Of a stretch of DNA of 17,650 nt, positions 1 through 5,947 are shown one piece after another (within the stretch, counting starts at the first letter, position 1; each line of letters begins with the position of its first letter). The position numbers were made by a program, and so were the translations under genes. The notes beneath the pieces are model-generated. The model was not told where the DNA came from. It made no database searches and saw only the letters and a list, made by a program, of their open reading frames with translations. The stretch is from the NCBI GenBank assembly GCA_900544705.1, contig UQWH01000042.1, positions 1-17,650 on the forward strand, in the 5' to 3' direction. Source of the DNA: an uncultured Eubacteriales bacterium. Lineage in GTDB: Bacteria > Bacillota > Clostridia > Oscillospirales > Oscillospiraceae.

Positions 1-1694
1 ATCATGCCGATGAACGGAACCTTAGCGCCGCAGGGGATGAAGGTGGTGGTCATGATCGTCATACGACGGTCACGCTCGTTTTCAATGGTACGCGAAGCCA
101 TGACGCCCGGGACGCCGCAGCCGACGCCGATGAGCATCGGGATGAAGGATTTGCCGGACAGGCCGAACTTACGGAACACGCGGTCAAGAACGAAGGCGAT
201 ACGGGACATATAGCCGCAGGCTTCGAGGAAGGCCAGCATCAGGAACAGAACGAGCATCTGGGGAACGAAGCCCAGAACCGCGCCGACACCGGCGACGATG
301 CCGTCAAGGATCAGGCCGCTGAGCCAATCGGCAGCATTGCACTTTTCCAGCAGGTCGCCGACCAGGACGGGAACGCCGGGGACCCATACGCCATAGTCGG
401 CGGGATCGGGAGCGTCAAAGCCGTTTTCGGAGAGGTAGTTCACAGCGTCCACATAGGTCATCTGAACCACATCGTCCATCTCATCGGCGCCCGCGGGAAG
501 CGCGTCATAGTAAGCGGTCATGGTGTTGATCGCCAGAGTTTCCTCGTCCTCTACGTCCACCGTAGCGGTGTCGGAGGTCTTCTGGAAACTCTTCATTTCA
601 TCGAGCAGCGCCTGTGCGTCGAAGTCGTCCGCTTCGGGGTCGATCTCAACGCCAAGGAAGGCATCCACAGCCTGCACGGCGGAGGTGTATTCGTCGTTGG
701 TGTCGTTGTAAGCCTTGGAGCCGATGCCGAACAGATGCCAGCCGTCGCCGAACAGTCCGTCGTTTGCCCAGTCGGTTGCCGGTGCGCCGACGGCGACCAT
801 GGCGACCCAGTAGACCAGGAACATGACGACCGCAAAGATCGGCAGGCCCAGCCAGCGGTTCGTGACCACGCGGTCGATCTTATCGGAAGCCGTCAGCTTG
901 CCGACGTTCTTTTTCTTATAGCAGGCCTTGATGATGGAGCCGATGTAGATGTAGCGCTCATTGGTGATGATGGATTCCGCATCGTCGTCCATTTCTTCCT
1001 CGGCAGCTTTGATGTCCTTTTCAATGTGGGCCATCGTTGCCGGGTCGATCTTCAGGGCGTCGAGCACCTTGTCGTCGCGCTCAAAGATCTTGATGGCGTA
1101 CCATCTCTGCTGCTCTTCCGGCAGATTATGTACGGCGGCTTCTTCAATATGCGCGATGGCATGCTCCACGCAGCCGGAGAAGGTGTGCTGGGGAACGGTT
1201 TTGGCGTTCTTGGCAGCGTCGATCGCAGCTTCCGCGGCTTCCATGACGCCCGTGCCCTTCAGGGCGGAGATCTCAACGACCTTGCAGCCGAGCTGGCGCG
1301 ACAGCTCCGCGGTGTCGATCTTATCGCCGTTCTTCTTGACGATATCCATCATGTTGATGGCGATGACGACCGGGATACCGAGCTCGGTGAGCTGGGTGGT
1401 CAGATAGAGGTTGCGTTCCAGGTTGGTGCCGTCGATGATGTTCAGAATGGCGTCCGGACGCTCGGCGATCAGGTAATTTCTTGCAACGACTTCCTCCAGC
1501 GTGTAGGGCGACAGGGAGTAGATGCCGGGAAGGTCGGTGACGATGACGCCGTCATGCTTTTTCAGCTTGCCTTCCTTTTTTTCGACCGTAACGCCCGGCC
1601 AGTTGCCGACGAACTGGTTGGAGCCGGTCAGTGCGTTGAACAGGGTGGTTTTGCCGCTGTTCGGGTTGCCCGCAAGGGCAATTCGCAGATCCAT
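1..1694 (-). CDS. feoB: Ferrous iron transporter FeoB, partial (C-terminus beyond window)
   Basis: Inner-membrane Fe(II) permease with a cytoplasmic GTPase domain. The open frame starts at an ATG (1694) behind GAGAGG at 9 nt and stays open to the window edge, giving 564 residues. Visible G motifs are G1 GNPNSGKTT (residues 9-17), G3 DLPG (54-57) and the FeoB-type G4 NMMD (114-117). A helical regulatory domain follows (about 165-270), then a first membrane segment near 285-305. The gate region carries CGYMSR and a GVGCGVPGV / IPCGAKVP cysteine motif near the cut end. Between the first and second membrane segments is an acidic insert of about 110 residues (about 325-434). It is the third gene of a feoA-feoA-feoB operon, and the 80-bp gap before it contains a DtxR-like palindrome. 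The family call is very secure; only the 3' end is missing. Confidence 0.97.
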   Translation of the reverse strand, partial: MDLRIALAGNPNSGKTTLFNALTGSNQFVGNWPGVTVEKKEGKLKKHDGVIVTDLPGIYSLSPYTLEEVVARNYLIAERPDAILNIIDGTNLERNLYLTTQLTELGIPVVIAINMMDIVKKNGDKIDTAELSRQLGCKVVEISALKGTGVMEAAEAAIDAAKNAKTVPQHTFSGCVEHAIAHIEEAAVHNLPEEQQRWYAIKIFERDDKVLDALKIDPATMAHIEKDIKAAEEEMDDDAESIITNERYIYIGSIIKACYKKKNVGKLTASDKIDRVVTNRWLGLPIFAVVMFLVYWVAMVAVGAPATDWANDGLFGDGWHLFGIGSKAYNDTNDEYTSAVQAVDAFLGVEIDPEADDFDAQALLDEMKSFQKTSDTATVDVEDEETLAINTMTAYYDALPAGADEMDDVVQMTYVDAVNYLSENGFDAPDPADYGVWVPGVPVLVGDLLEKCNAADWLSGLILDGIVAGVGAVLGFVPQMLVLFLMLAFLEACGYMSRIAFVLDRVFRKFGLSGKSFIPMLIGVGCGVPGVMASRTIENERDRRMTIMTTTFIPCGAKVPFIGM

Positions 1695-1717
1695 ATCAAC
1701 AATCCTCTCTTTCAGAT

Positions 1718-1735
1718 GGTTAGCAAGCGCTAACC
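1718..1735. promoter_or_regulatory. DtxR/IdeR-like operator between feoA and feoB
   Basis: This is a perfect palindrome of GGTTAGC, four bases and GCTAACC, with the same arms as the sites upstream of the operon. It lies 24 bp before the feoB start, inside the operon. A small hairpin (1752-1766, GGGGA/TCCCC) followed on the minus strand by ATATTTT precedes it and could attenuate read-through. I saw no convincing separate feoB promoter, so the site may act as a roadblock or serve a weak internal promoter. Confidence 0.65.
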
Positions 1736-1774
1736 GAAATTCTTAAAATATGGGGAAGAACTCCCCGGATTTGC

Positions 1775-1996
1775 TTACTCGATTTCGATCATTTCCGCAT
1801 CCGCCTTACGGATGGAAAGCTCATAGCCGCGAACGGTGACTTCCACGGGATCGCCCAGCGGCGCGACCTTGCGGATGTAGACCTCCGTGCCCTTCGTCAG
1901 GCCCATGTCCATGATGCGGCGCTTGACGGCGCCCTCGCCATGGAGCTTCACGACCTTCACGGTCTGCCCGATCTTCGCTTCCTTGAGTGTTTTCAT
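1775..1996 (-). CDS. feoA: FeoA-family protein (second copy)
   Basis: Small cytoplasmic SH3-like protein of 73 residues that works with FeoB in Fe(II) uptake. The start ATG has AGGAGG at 8 nt. The pattern is typical of FeoA: an N-terminal LKEAKIGQTVKVV strand, the RRIMDMGLTKGTEV turn, then PLGDPVEVTVRGYELSIRKADA. That last stretch includes the conserved 'GDP(V)E..VRGYELSLR' element also found in the C-terminal domain of DtxR proteins. It sits 52 bp after the first feoA and 80 bp before feoB. This copy is the closer match to classical FeoA. Confidence 0.95.
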   Translation of the reverse strand: MKTLKEAKIGQTVKVVKLHGEGAVKRRIMDMGLTKGTEVYIRKVAPLGDPVEVTVRGYELSIRKADAEMIEIE

Positions 1997-2048
1997 TTCT
2001 TTATCCTCCTTTTTCCTGATTTCCGATATGTCAGGCGCGGCAGCGCCG

Positions 2049-2261
2049 TCATACCATGATCTTGCGGGCCATTTCCTCGCTGATGGCGACGCGCGTGTCC
2101 TTGACGTTGACGATCACGTTTCCGCCCAGAGAGTTGATCACCGTCACCTCACCGCCGACAACAAAGCCAAGATCCTCCAAATGCTTTTTGGTTTCCTGAT
2201 TTCCGCCGACGCGCTTGATGATGTTTTCCTCGCCCTGCTGTGCCAGACTCAACGGTAGCAT
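2049..2261 (-). CDS. feoA: FeoA-family protein (first copy)
   Basis: First gene of the feo operon, about 70 residues, with an SH3-like FeoA fold. The motif LEDLGFVVGGEVTVINSLGGNVIVNV followed by DTRVAISEEMARKIMV is the FeoA pattern in a more divergent form: no 'GDP' turn, a Gly-rich GGN turn instead. The upstream in-frame ATG at 2267 touches the GAGGG ribosome site directly, so the ATG at 2261, with 6 nt spacing, is the likelier start. Two FeoA copies before one FeoB is a known arrangement in Clostridia; the separate roles are not established. Here it heads the operon under the palindromic operators. Confidence 0.92.
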   Translation of the reverse strand: MLPLSLAQQGEENIIKRVGGNQETKKHLEDLGFVVGGEVTVINSLGGNVIVNVKDTRVAISEEMARKIMV

Positions 2262-2283
2262 ATGCATCCCTCGTTTCTCTACG

Positions 2284-2301
2284 GATTAGTTCGTGCTAAC
2301 C
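2284..2301. promoter_or_regulatory. Imperfect DtxR-like operator in the feo leader
   Basis: The right arm is a perfect GCTAACC; the left arm is GATTAGT, two mismatches from GGTTAGC, with the same four-base spacer as the other sites. It lies between the predicted transcription start and the first feoA, 22 bp before its start codon, and 15 bp from the perfect site at 2317-2336. Confidence 0.5.
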
Positions 2302-2316
2302 GAATTGCTTTGTTAA

Positions 2317-2336
2317 TGGTTAGCATCCGCTAACCA
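2317..2336. promoter_or_regulatory. DtxR-like operator overlapping the feo transcription start
   Basis: This palindrome has 8-bp perfect arms (TGGTTAGC and GCTAACCA) around a four-base spacer. It begins 6 bp downstream of the predicted -10 box of the feo promoter, so a bound repressor would cover +1. The half-site GGTTAG is that of the DtxR/IdeR consensus, although the usual DtxR box has a tighter centre. Confidence 0.75.
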
Positions 2337-2342
2337 ACTAAT

Positions 2343-2371
2343 AAGATACACGAAGAGGGCATTTTTGTCAA
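2343..2371 (-). promoter_or_regulatory. Sigma-A-type promoter of the feoA-feoA-feoB operon
   Basis: On the minus strand there is TTGACA (2371-2366), a 17-bp spacer, and TATCTT (2348-2343). The -35 is perfect and the spacing optimal. The predicted start near 2336 coincides with the edge of the palindromic operator, which fits iron-dependent repression. Confidence 0.75.
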
Positions 2372-2422
2372 GGGGAAATCAAGAAAAAAACATGGTTTCG
2401 GGGATTTTCGGCAGACTGGACA

Positions 2423-2446
2423 AAAGGTTAGCCTTGGCTAACCTTT
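2423..2446. promoter_or_regulatory. Long DtxR-like palindrome upstream of feo
   Basis: This is the most symmetric of the four sites: 11-bp perfect arms (AAAGGTTAGCC and GGCTAACCTTT) around two bases. It lies about 50 bp upstream of the feo -35 and about 130 bp upstream of the fucosidase promoter. It could be an upstream feo operator or part of the fucosidase control region; distance favours feo. Confidence 0.65.
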
Positions 2447-2528
2447 GAACTTGGATAAATTGGATAAAAGGGCAGGAGAGAGGGAGAAGACGCTGAAAGC
2501 TGGCTTGCAAAATGCGCGTTTCCCGAAG

Positions 2529-2550
2529 GCAGGAATGCATTTTTTCCTGC
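2529..2550. other. Small inverted repeat in the feo/fucosidase intergenic region
   Basis: GCAGGAA and TTCCTGC pair around an 8-base loop, with an additional imperfect outer pairing of TTTCCCG and CGGAAA. It lies between the operator at 2423-2446 and the fucosidase promoter. It has no T-run on either strand, so a terminator call is not supported. Apart from the sites listed, the divergent region 2268-2659 shows no gene. Confidence 0.35.
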
Positions 2551-2577
2551 GCGGAAAAAGTGGGGGGGAGGGTGCAC

Positions 2578-2607
2578 TTGTTTTTTGGGCGGCCCTGCTG
2601 GTATAAT
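2578..2607 (+). promoter_or_regulatory. Promoter of the alpha-L-fucosidase gene
   Basis: TTGTTT (2578-2583), an 18-bp spacer and a perfect TATAAT (2602-2607). The expected start near 2614 leaves only about 13 nt before the upstream ATG at 2627, which argues for the downstream ATG at 2660 as the real start. Confidence 0.6.
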
Positions 2608-2659
2608 AGCAAGAGGCACGGCATAGATGGAAAAGCCGGGCGGGAAAGGAATGGCGGCG

Positions 2660-3961
2660 ATGACGGAAAGAGAAAGACGGGTACAGTGGTTTCAGGAGGC
2701 CCGGTTCGGGATGTTCCTGCATTGGGGACTCTACGCGATCCCCGGGCGCGGCGAATGGTATATGAGCGGGGCGCGGATGCCGTCGGAGAAATATGAGCGC
2801 TATCTGCGGGAGTTTACCGCGAAGGCCTACGATCCCAGAGACTGGGCGCGGCGGGCGAAGCGCGCCGGGATGCAGTATGTCGTGCTGACGGCGAAGCATC
2901 ACGACGGGTTCTGCCTGTTTGACTCTGCACTGACGGATTACAAGAGCACGAACGCGCCCTGCGGACGCGATCTGGTGCGGGAGTTTGTGGACGCGGTGCG
3001 TGCCGAGGGACTGCGCGTGGGGCTGTATTACTCTCTGCTCGACTGGCATCACCCGGATTTCCCGAAATACAAGGATCCCAACCATCCGATGCGCGGAAAT
3101 CCCGCCTATCAAAACGAGCAGATCGATTTTGAACGCTATCTCGCATACATGCATGGACAGGTCGAGGAGTTGGTCACAAATTACGGCAAGATCGACATCC
3201 TGTGGTTCGATTTTGCCTATGGCGAGCTGCGCGGCGAGGCGTGGAAAGCTACGGAACTGATGAAGATGGTGCGCAGCCATCAGCCGGATGTCGTCGTGGA
3301 CAACCGCCTCGAGGCCAGCGGCGAGGGCTTCGGCAGCCTCGTCACGGAAAACCCGGCGTATTACAGCGGAGATTTTGTCAGCCCCGAGCAGCTCCTGCCG
3401 CCGGAGGGCATCCGCAATGTCCGCGGCGAGCGTGTCCCGTGGGAGCTCTGCGCGACAATGAACAACAACTGGGGCTATGTGCCCTATGACACAAATTATA
3501 AGCCCGCGTCCATGCTGATCCGGAAGCTGGTCGAATGCGTCAGCAAGGGCGGAAACATGATCCTGAACGTCGGGCCGGATGCGACCGGGCGCTTCCCAGC
3601 GCAGAGCTGCCGGCTGCTTGACGAGATCGGCACCTGGATGGCGCGCAACGGCGAGAGTATTTACGGCTGCGGCAGCGCGGAGCTTCCGAAACCGGACTGG
3701 GGCTGGTATACCAGAGGCGCGGGGAAGCTCTATGCGCATGTGCTTGAAGCGCCCCTCGGCCCACTGCCGCTGACCGGCCTTGTGCCGGAGCGGATCGGGA
3801 CGGTGCGCCGTCTTGCGGACGGCGGCGAGGTGGTGCGCGGAGAGAGCTGGGTCACAAGCGCGTATGAGAATCTCGCCTTCGTCTCCTTCGGGACGGTCCC
3901 GCAGTATACCTATCCGCTGCCGGACCCGATCGACACCGTTCTGGAAATTGAATATCAATAG
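2660..3961 (+). CDS. GH29 alpha-L-fucosidase, cytoplasmic
   Basis: Glycoside hydrolase family 29 retaining enzyme that removes alpha-linked L-fucose. Starting at 2660 it has 433 residues and no signal peptide, so it probably acts inside the cell on imported fucosylated oligosaccharides. Conserved stretches are FGMFLHWGLYAIPGRGEWY (16-34), the LTAKHHDGFCLFDS segment with His80-His81, GLYYSLLDWH (121-130), ILWFDFAYG with the likely nucleophile Asp184, and NNNWGY followed by a GGNMILNVGPDATG segment. The catalytic barrel is complete with a short C-terminal beta domain. The frame is open from an ATG at 2627, but the ATG at 2660 has GGAAAGGA at 9 nt and fits the promoter. It is a single-gene unit; no fucose importer or fucose catabolic genes are adjacent. 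Substrate linkage cannot be told from the sequence. Confidence 0.93.
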   Translation: MTERERRVQWFQEARFGMFLHWGLYAIPGRGEWYMSGARMPSEKYERYLREFTAKAYDPRDWARRAKRAGMQYVVLTAKHHDGFCLFDSALTDYKSTNAPCGRDLVREFVDAVRAEGLRVGLYYSLLDWHHPDFPKYKDPNHPMRGNPAYQNEQIDFERYLAYMHGQVEELVTNYGKIDILWFDFAYGELRGEAWKATELMKMVRSHQPDVVVDNRLEASGEGFGSLVTENPAYYSGDFVSPEQLLPPEGIRNVRGERVPWELCATMNNNWGYVPYDTNYKPASMLIRKLVECVSKGGNMILNVGPDATGRFPAQSCRLLDEIGTWMARNGESIYGCGSAELPKPDWGWYTRGAGKLYAHVLEAPLGPLPLTGLVPERIGTVRRLADGGEVVRGESWVTSAYENLAFVSFGTVPQYTYPLPDPIDTVLEIEYQ

Positions 3962-3968
3962 AATCGGC

Positions 3969-3990
3969 GTTTTTCCGGATGCGGAAAAAC
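3969..3990. other. Perfect palindrome after the fucosidase gene
   Basis: Nine-base arms (GTTTTTCCG and CGGAAAAAC) around GATG, 8 bp after the fucosidase stop and 7 bp before the -35 of the regulator gene. It may be a weak terminator (no separate T-run beyond the stem) or a protein-binding site. Its arms do not resemble the GGTTAGC operator, so it is not evidence for autoregulation of the DtxR-like gene. Confidence 0.4.
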
Positions 3991-3996
3991 AGGCGC

Positions 3997-4025
3997 TTGC
4001 AATCAAAAGTGTTCTGTGTTATGAT
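3997..4025 (+). promoter_or_regulatory. Promoter of the DtxR-family regulator gene
   Basis: TTGCAA (3997-4002), 17-bp spacer, TATGAT (4020-4025). The expected start near 4032 falls only 5 nt before the ATG at 4037, supporting translation from the GTG at 4055. Confidence 0.55.
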
Positions 4026-4054
4026 AATCGAAAACCATGAAAGGGGATACGGTC

Positions 4055-4429
4055 GTGCATCTACAGGAATCCGGCGAAATGTACCTTGAAACGATCTATA
4101 TTCTGTCAAAACGCAGCGGTGCGGTCCGCTCTCTGGACGTTGCGGAGTATATGAATTTCAGCAAGCCCAGTGTCAGCCGCGCGGTCGGTCTCTTGAAAAG
4201 CGGCGGTTATGTTCTGATGGATAAGGACGGCTTTCTCACTCTGACCGATGCCGGGCAGGAGGTCGCGGAAAAGATCTATGAGCGGCACACGCTGCTGACA
4301 TCATTTCTGGTGCGGCTCGGCGTGGACGAAACGGTCGCGGCGGAGGACGCCTGCAAAATGGAGCACGTCATCAGCGACGAATCCTTCGCGGCGATCAAGA
4401 ACCATGTGCATAGTGTAACGCAGGAATAA
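4055..4429 (+). CDS. DtxR-family iron-type metalloregulator, short form
   Basis: Metal-dependent repressor of 124 residues from GTG 4055, which has AAGGGG at 8 nt. An in-frame ATG at 4037 lies too close to the predicted transcript start. The order is a winged helix (ESGEMYLETIYIL, then SLDVAEYMNFSKPSVSRAV as the recognition region), a wing (DKDGFLTLT) and a dimerisation domain. From remembered DtxR alignments, the primary metal ligands Met10, Cys102, Glu105 and His106 match the Met of GEMY and the residues of ACKMEHV; MntR would have Asp and Glu in place of Met and Cys. This suggests Fe(II) rather than Mn(II) sensing. There is no C-terminal SH3 domain, as in MntR-length members. It is the likely ligand of the GGTTAGC palindromes around feo, but no copy of that palindrome was found at its own promoter. 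Confidence 0.9.
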   Translation: MHLQESGEMYLETIYILSKRSGAVRSLDVAEYMNFSKPSVSRAVGLLKSGGYVLMDKDGFLTLTDAGQEVAEKIYERHTLLTSFLVRLGVDETVAAEDACKMEHVISDESFAAIKNHVHSVTQE

Positions 4430-4525
4430 AGAAGCGAGGGGCTTTTGCTGCGTCCTCATAAGAAAACATAAGCCCTTCGCCGAGCCTTTTTCGCCGGAAC
4501 TGCGCCCTTTTCCCTTGCGTTACAC
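4413..4525. repeat. Possible small element with 10-bp terminal inverted repeats
   Basis: GTGTAACGCA (4413-4422) is matched by TGCGTTACAC (4516-4525) in inverted orientation, bounding 113 bp with no gene. The left copy lies in the last codons of the DtxR-family gene, so if this is an insertion it supplied the gene's last five or so codons (VTQE-stop). No clear target duplication was seen. The region 4430-4686 otherwise contains only terminator-like hairpins. Confidence 0.3.
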
Positions 4526-4588
4526 AAAGTAGCGCTGCGGAAAAACGGCCTGTTCCAACAAAAAATTCTTCAGCGAATGACTGCAAGC

Positions 4589-4638
4589 AGTGCTGCCCCG
4601 CAGACGTAGTCTGCGGGGCAGCACTTATGTTTTTCTTA
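4589..4638 (+). terminator. Strong terminator hairpin between convergent dtxR-like and chr genes
   Basis: A 17-bp perfect GC-rich stem (4589-4605 with 4609-4625) and a three-base loop are followed by TATGTTTTTCTTATT on the plus strand. It is 160 nt after the regulator stop. On the minus strand, after the chr genes, it could also act as a terminator, with a T-run (AATTTTTTG) some 15-20 nt further on. Confidence 0.8.
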
Positions 4639-4646
4639 TTCGGACT

Positions 4647-4688
4647 CCGCTTTGACTCCTCGCTTTTTGCTGTAGAAAGCGGTTTTTT
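4647..4688 (+). terminator. Weak second terminator overlapping the chr stop
   Basis: CCGCTTT (4647-4653) can pair with AAAGCGG (4676-4682), or CGCTTT (4661-4666) with AAAGCG (4676-4681), followed by TTTTTT (4683-4688). It would stop plus-strand read-through into the antisense of the chr genes. Confidence 0.35.
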
Positions 4689-5256
4689 ACCCGAACAGCA
4701 GGCCCAGCCCCAGCCCGGCGGCGCCGCAGAGCGCCATGACCAGAATCGGGTTCCACTTGAAGCGCCGCAGGACGACAAAGGCCGCAGCGCAGAGGGCAAG
4801 CCCCGTCCAACTCACATTGGCCAGCGCGATTCCCGCGCCGCCGAAGACGACTTGCAGCAGGATGGACAGGCCTGCAGAGGCGATGAGCGCGACCACGACT
4901 GGCCGGAGACTGCCGAGAATGCTCTGCATCATGGAAACGGTCTTGTAGCGGTAGTAGAGATAGGCCAGCAGAGAAACGATCAGGCAGGAGGGAAGAATGC
5001 AGCCCAGCGTCGCGATGGCTGCGCCCGCCACGCCGCCGATGCGCGTGCCGACGAAGGTGGCGGAATTGACGGTGATAGGGCCGGGCGTCATCTCGGCGAT
5101 GGTGATCAGATCGGTAAATTCTCCCATCGTGAGCCAGCCGTAGCGCTCGACGACCTGACTCTGGATGACGGGCATGGCGGCATAGCCGCCGCCGATGCTG
5201 AACATTCCTACCTGTAAAAAGCTCCAGAAGAGCTGTAACATCTGCGTAACTGTCAA
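4687..5256 (-). CDS. CHR-family (chromate transporter-like) protein, second half-size subunit
   Basis: Membrane protein of 189 residues with one CHR domain. It has the N-terminal signature FSIGGGYAAMPVI, a QVVERYGWLTMGEFTDLI segment and AEMTPGPITVNSATFVG, followed by several hydrophobic segments to the end. Short CHR proteins work in pairs, each supplying half of the long ChrA. The start is a TTG overlapping the TGA of the upstream partner (TTGA), with GGGGG 7 nt before it, so translation is probably coupled. The family includes chromate efflux carriers but many members have unknown substrates, so 'chromate' should be read as a family name. A LysR regulator is divergent to the pair. Confidence 0.9.
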   Translation of the reverse strand: MTVTQMLQLFWSFLQVGMFSIGGGYAAMPVIQSQVVERYGWLTMGEFTDLITIAEMTPGPITVNSATFVGTRIGGVAGAAIATLGCILPSCLIVSLLAYLYYRYKTVSMMQSILGSLRPVVVALIASAGLSILLQVVFGGAGIALANVSWTGLALCAAAFVVLRRFKWNPILVMALCGAAGLGLGLLFG

Positions 5257-5840
5257 TTTTTTGCCCCCTTCCTGTGCTTCCAGAACTCCATGGCGACGCC
5301 GATCAGTGCAGCGGCGAGAAGAAGATAGACCACGTTGATCTTGAGGAAGAAACCGGCGACAAAGGCAGCGATCATGACGCAGATATGCACCACGGAGCGC
5401 TCCTTGAGGACGTTATGGCCGAGGGAGCAGACGACATCCGCAATGACCGCGGCGACGCCCGCCTGCATCCCGCGCAGAGTCAGGGCGACATAGCGGTTTT
5501 CCGCAAAGGCCGCGTAGAAAAAGGAGACCACGGTGAGGATGACCATGGGCGGCAGGATCGTCCCGATCACGGCGACCAGCATCCCGGCAAAGCCCGCCAC
5601 GCGCCAGCCGACGAGAATTGCGGCGTTGACCGCGATCGCGCCGGGCGAGGACTGCGCCAGCGCCGCGAGGTCGAGCATTTCCTGCTCGTCTATCCAGTGC
5701 AGCTCGTCGACGAATTTGCGCTTCATAAAGGTCACGATCACGAAGCCGCCGCCGAAGGTAAAGGCGCTGATATACAGCGTCGACCAGAGCAGCTTCAAAA
5801 GCGTCTTCCATTTGGGAAGACCCGTCTTTGCCTGTTCCAT
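5253..5840 (-). CDS. CHR-family (chromate transporter-like) protein, first half-size subunit
   Basis: Membrane protein of 195 residues and one CHR domain, first of the tandem pair. Signatures are AFTFGGGFVIVTFMKRKFV, WIDEQEMLDLAALAQSSPGAIAVNAA and ILVGWRVAGFAG, followed by strongly hydrophobic helices up to the basic tail KHRKGAKN. The frame is open from a GTG at 5849, but that codon nearly abuts the GGGAGAG ribosome site; the ATG at 5840, 8 nt away, is preferred. Its stop overlaps the start of the second subunit. The SSPGAIAVN / MTPGPITVN difference between partners is typical of the two halves. Substrate unknown. The minus-strand promoter in the 107-bp divergent gap is not obvious; TTGTCC at 5889-5884 is a weak -35 candidate. 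Confidence 0.9.
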   Translation of the reverse strand: MEQAKTGLPKWKTLLKLLWSTLYISAFTFGGGFVIVTFMKRKFVDELHWIDEQEMLDLAALAQSSPGAIAVNAAILVGWRVAGFAGMLVAVIGTILPPMVILTVVSFFYAAFAENRYVALTLRGMQAGVAAVIADVVCSLGHNVLKERSVVHICVMIAAFVAGFFLKINVVYLLLAAALIGVAMEFWKHRKGAKN

Positions 5841-5878
5841 TTTTCTCACTCTCCCAACTTTTATCTTTAGTTTACCAC

Positions 5879-5907
5879 TTGCAGGACAATTCGTAAAATG
5901 CTATTAT
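5879..5907 (+). promoter_or_regulatory. Promoter of the LysR-type regulator gene
   Basis: TTGCAG (5879-5884), 17-bp spacer, TATTAT (5902-5907), in the divergent gap shared with the chr pair. A short inverted repeat (ATGCC/GGCAT, 5920-5935) lies between it and the ribosome site GGGAGGG. No convincing LysR T-N11-A box could be singled out. Confidence 0.5.
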
Positions 5908-5947
5908 TATATAAAAACAATGCCTATTCGGGCATGGGAGGGATTCT

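Noticed and set aside
735..1733. Long plus-strand open frame of 332 codons opposite feoB
   Set aside because: It is antisense to a clear FeoB reading frame and its translation has no recognisable domain; high-GC coding DNA often leaves such mirror frames.
3969..3990. Autoregulatory iron operator in front of the DtxR-family gene
   Set aside because: The palindrome is real but its arms (GTTTTTCCG) do not match the GGTTAGC half-site of the feo operators.
2438..4006. Minus-strand open frame of 522 codons over the fucosidase gene
   Set aside because: The opposite strand encodes a full GH29 enzyme with its catalytic motifs; the mirror frame has no domain pattern, ribosome site or promoter.
4395..4799. 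Minus-strand frame of 134 codons across the intergenic hairpin region
   Set aside because: It overlaps the CHR gene on the same strand in another frame, the 17-bp hairpin and the regulator's 3' end. It has no ribosome site and is better explained as non-coding sequence.
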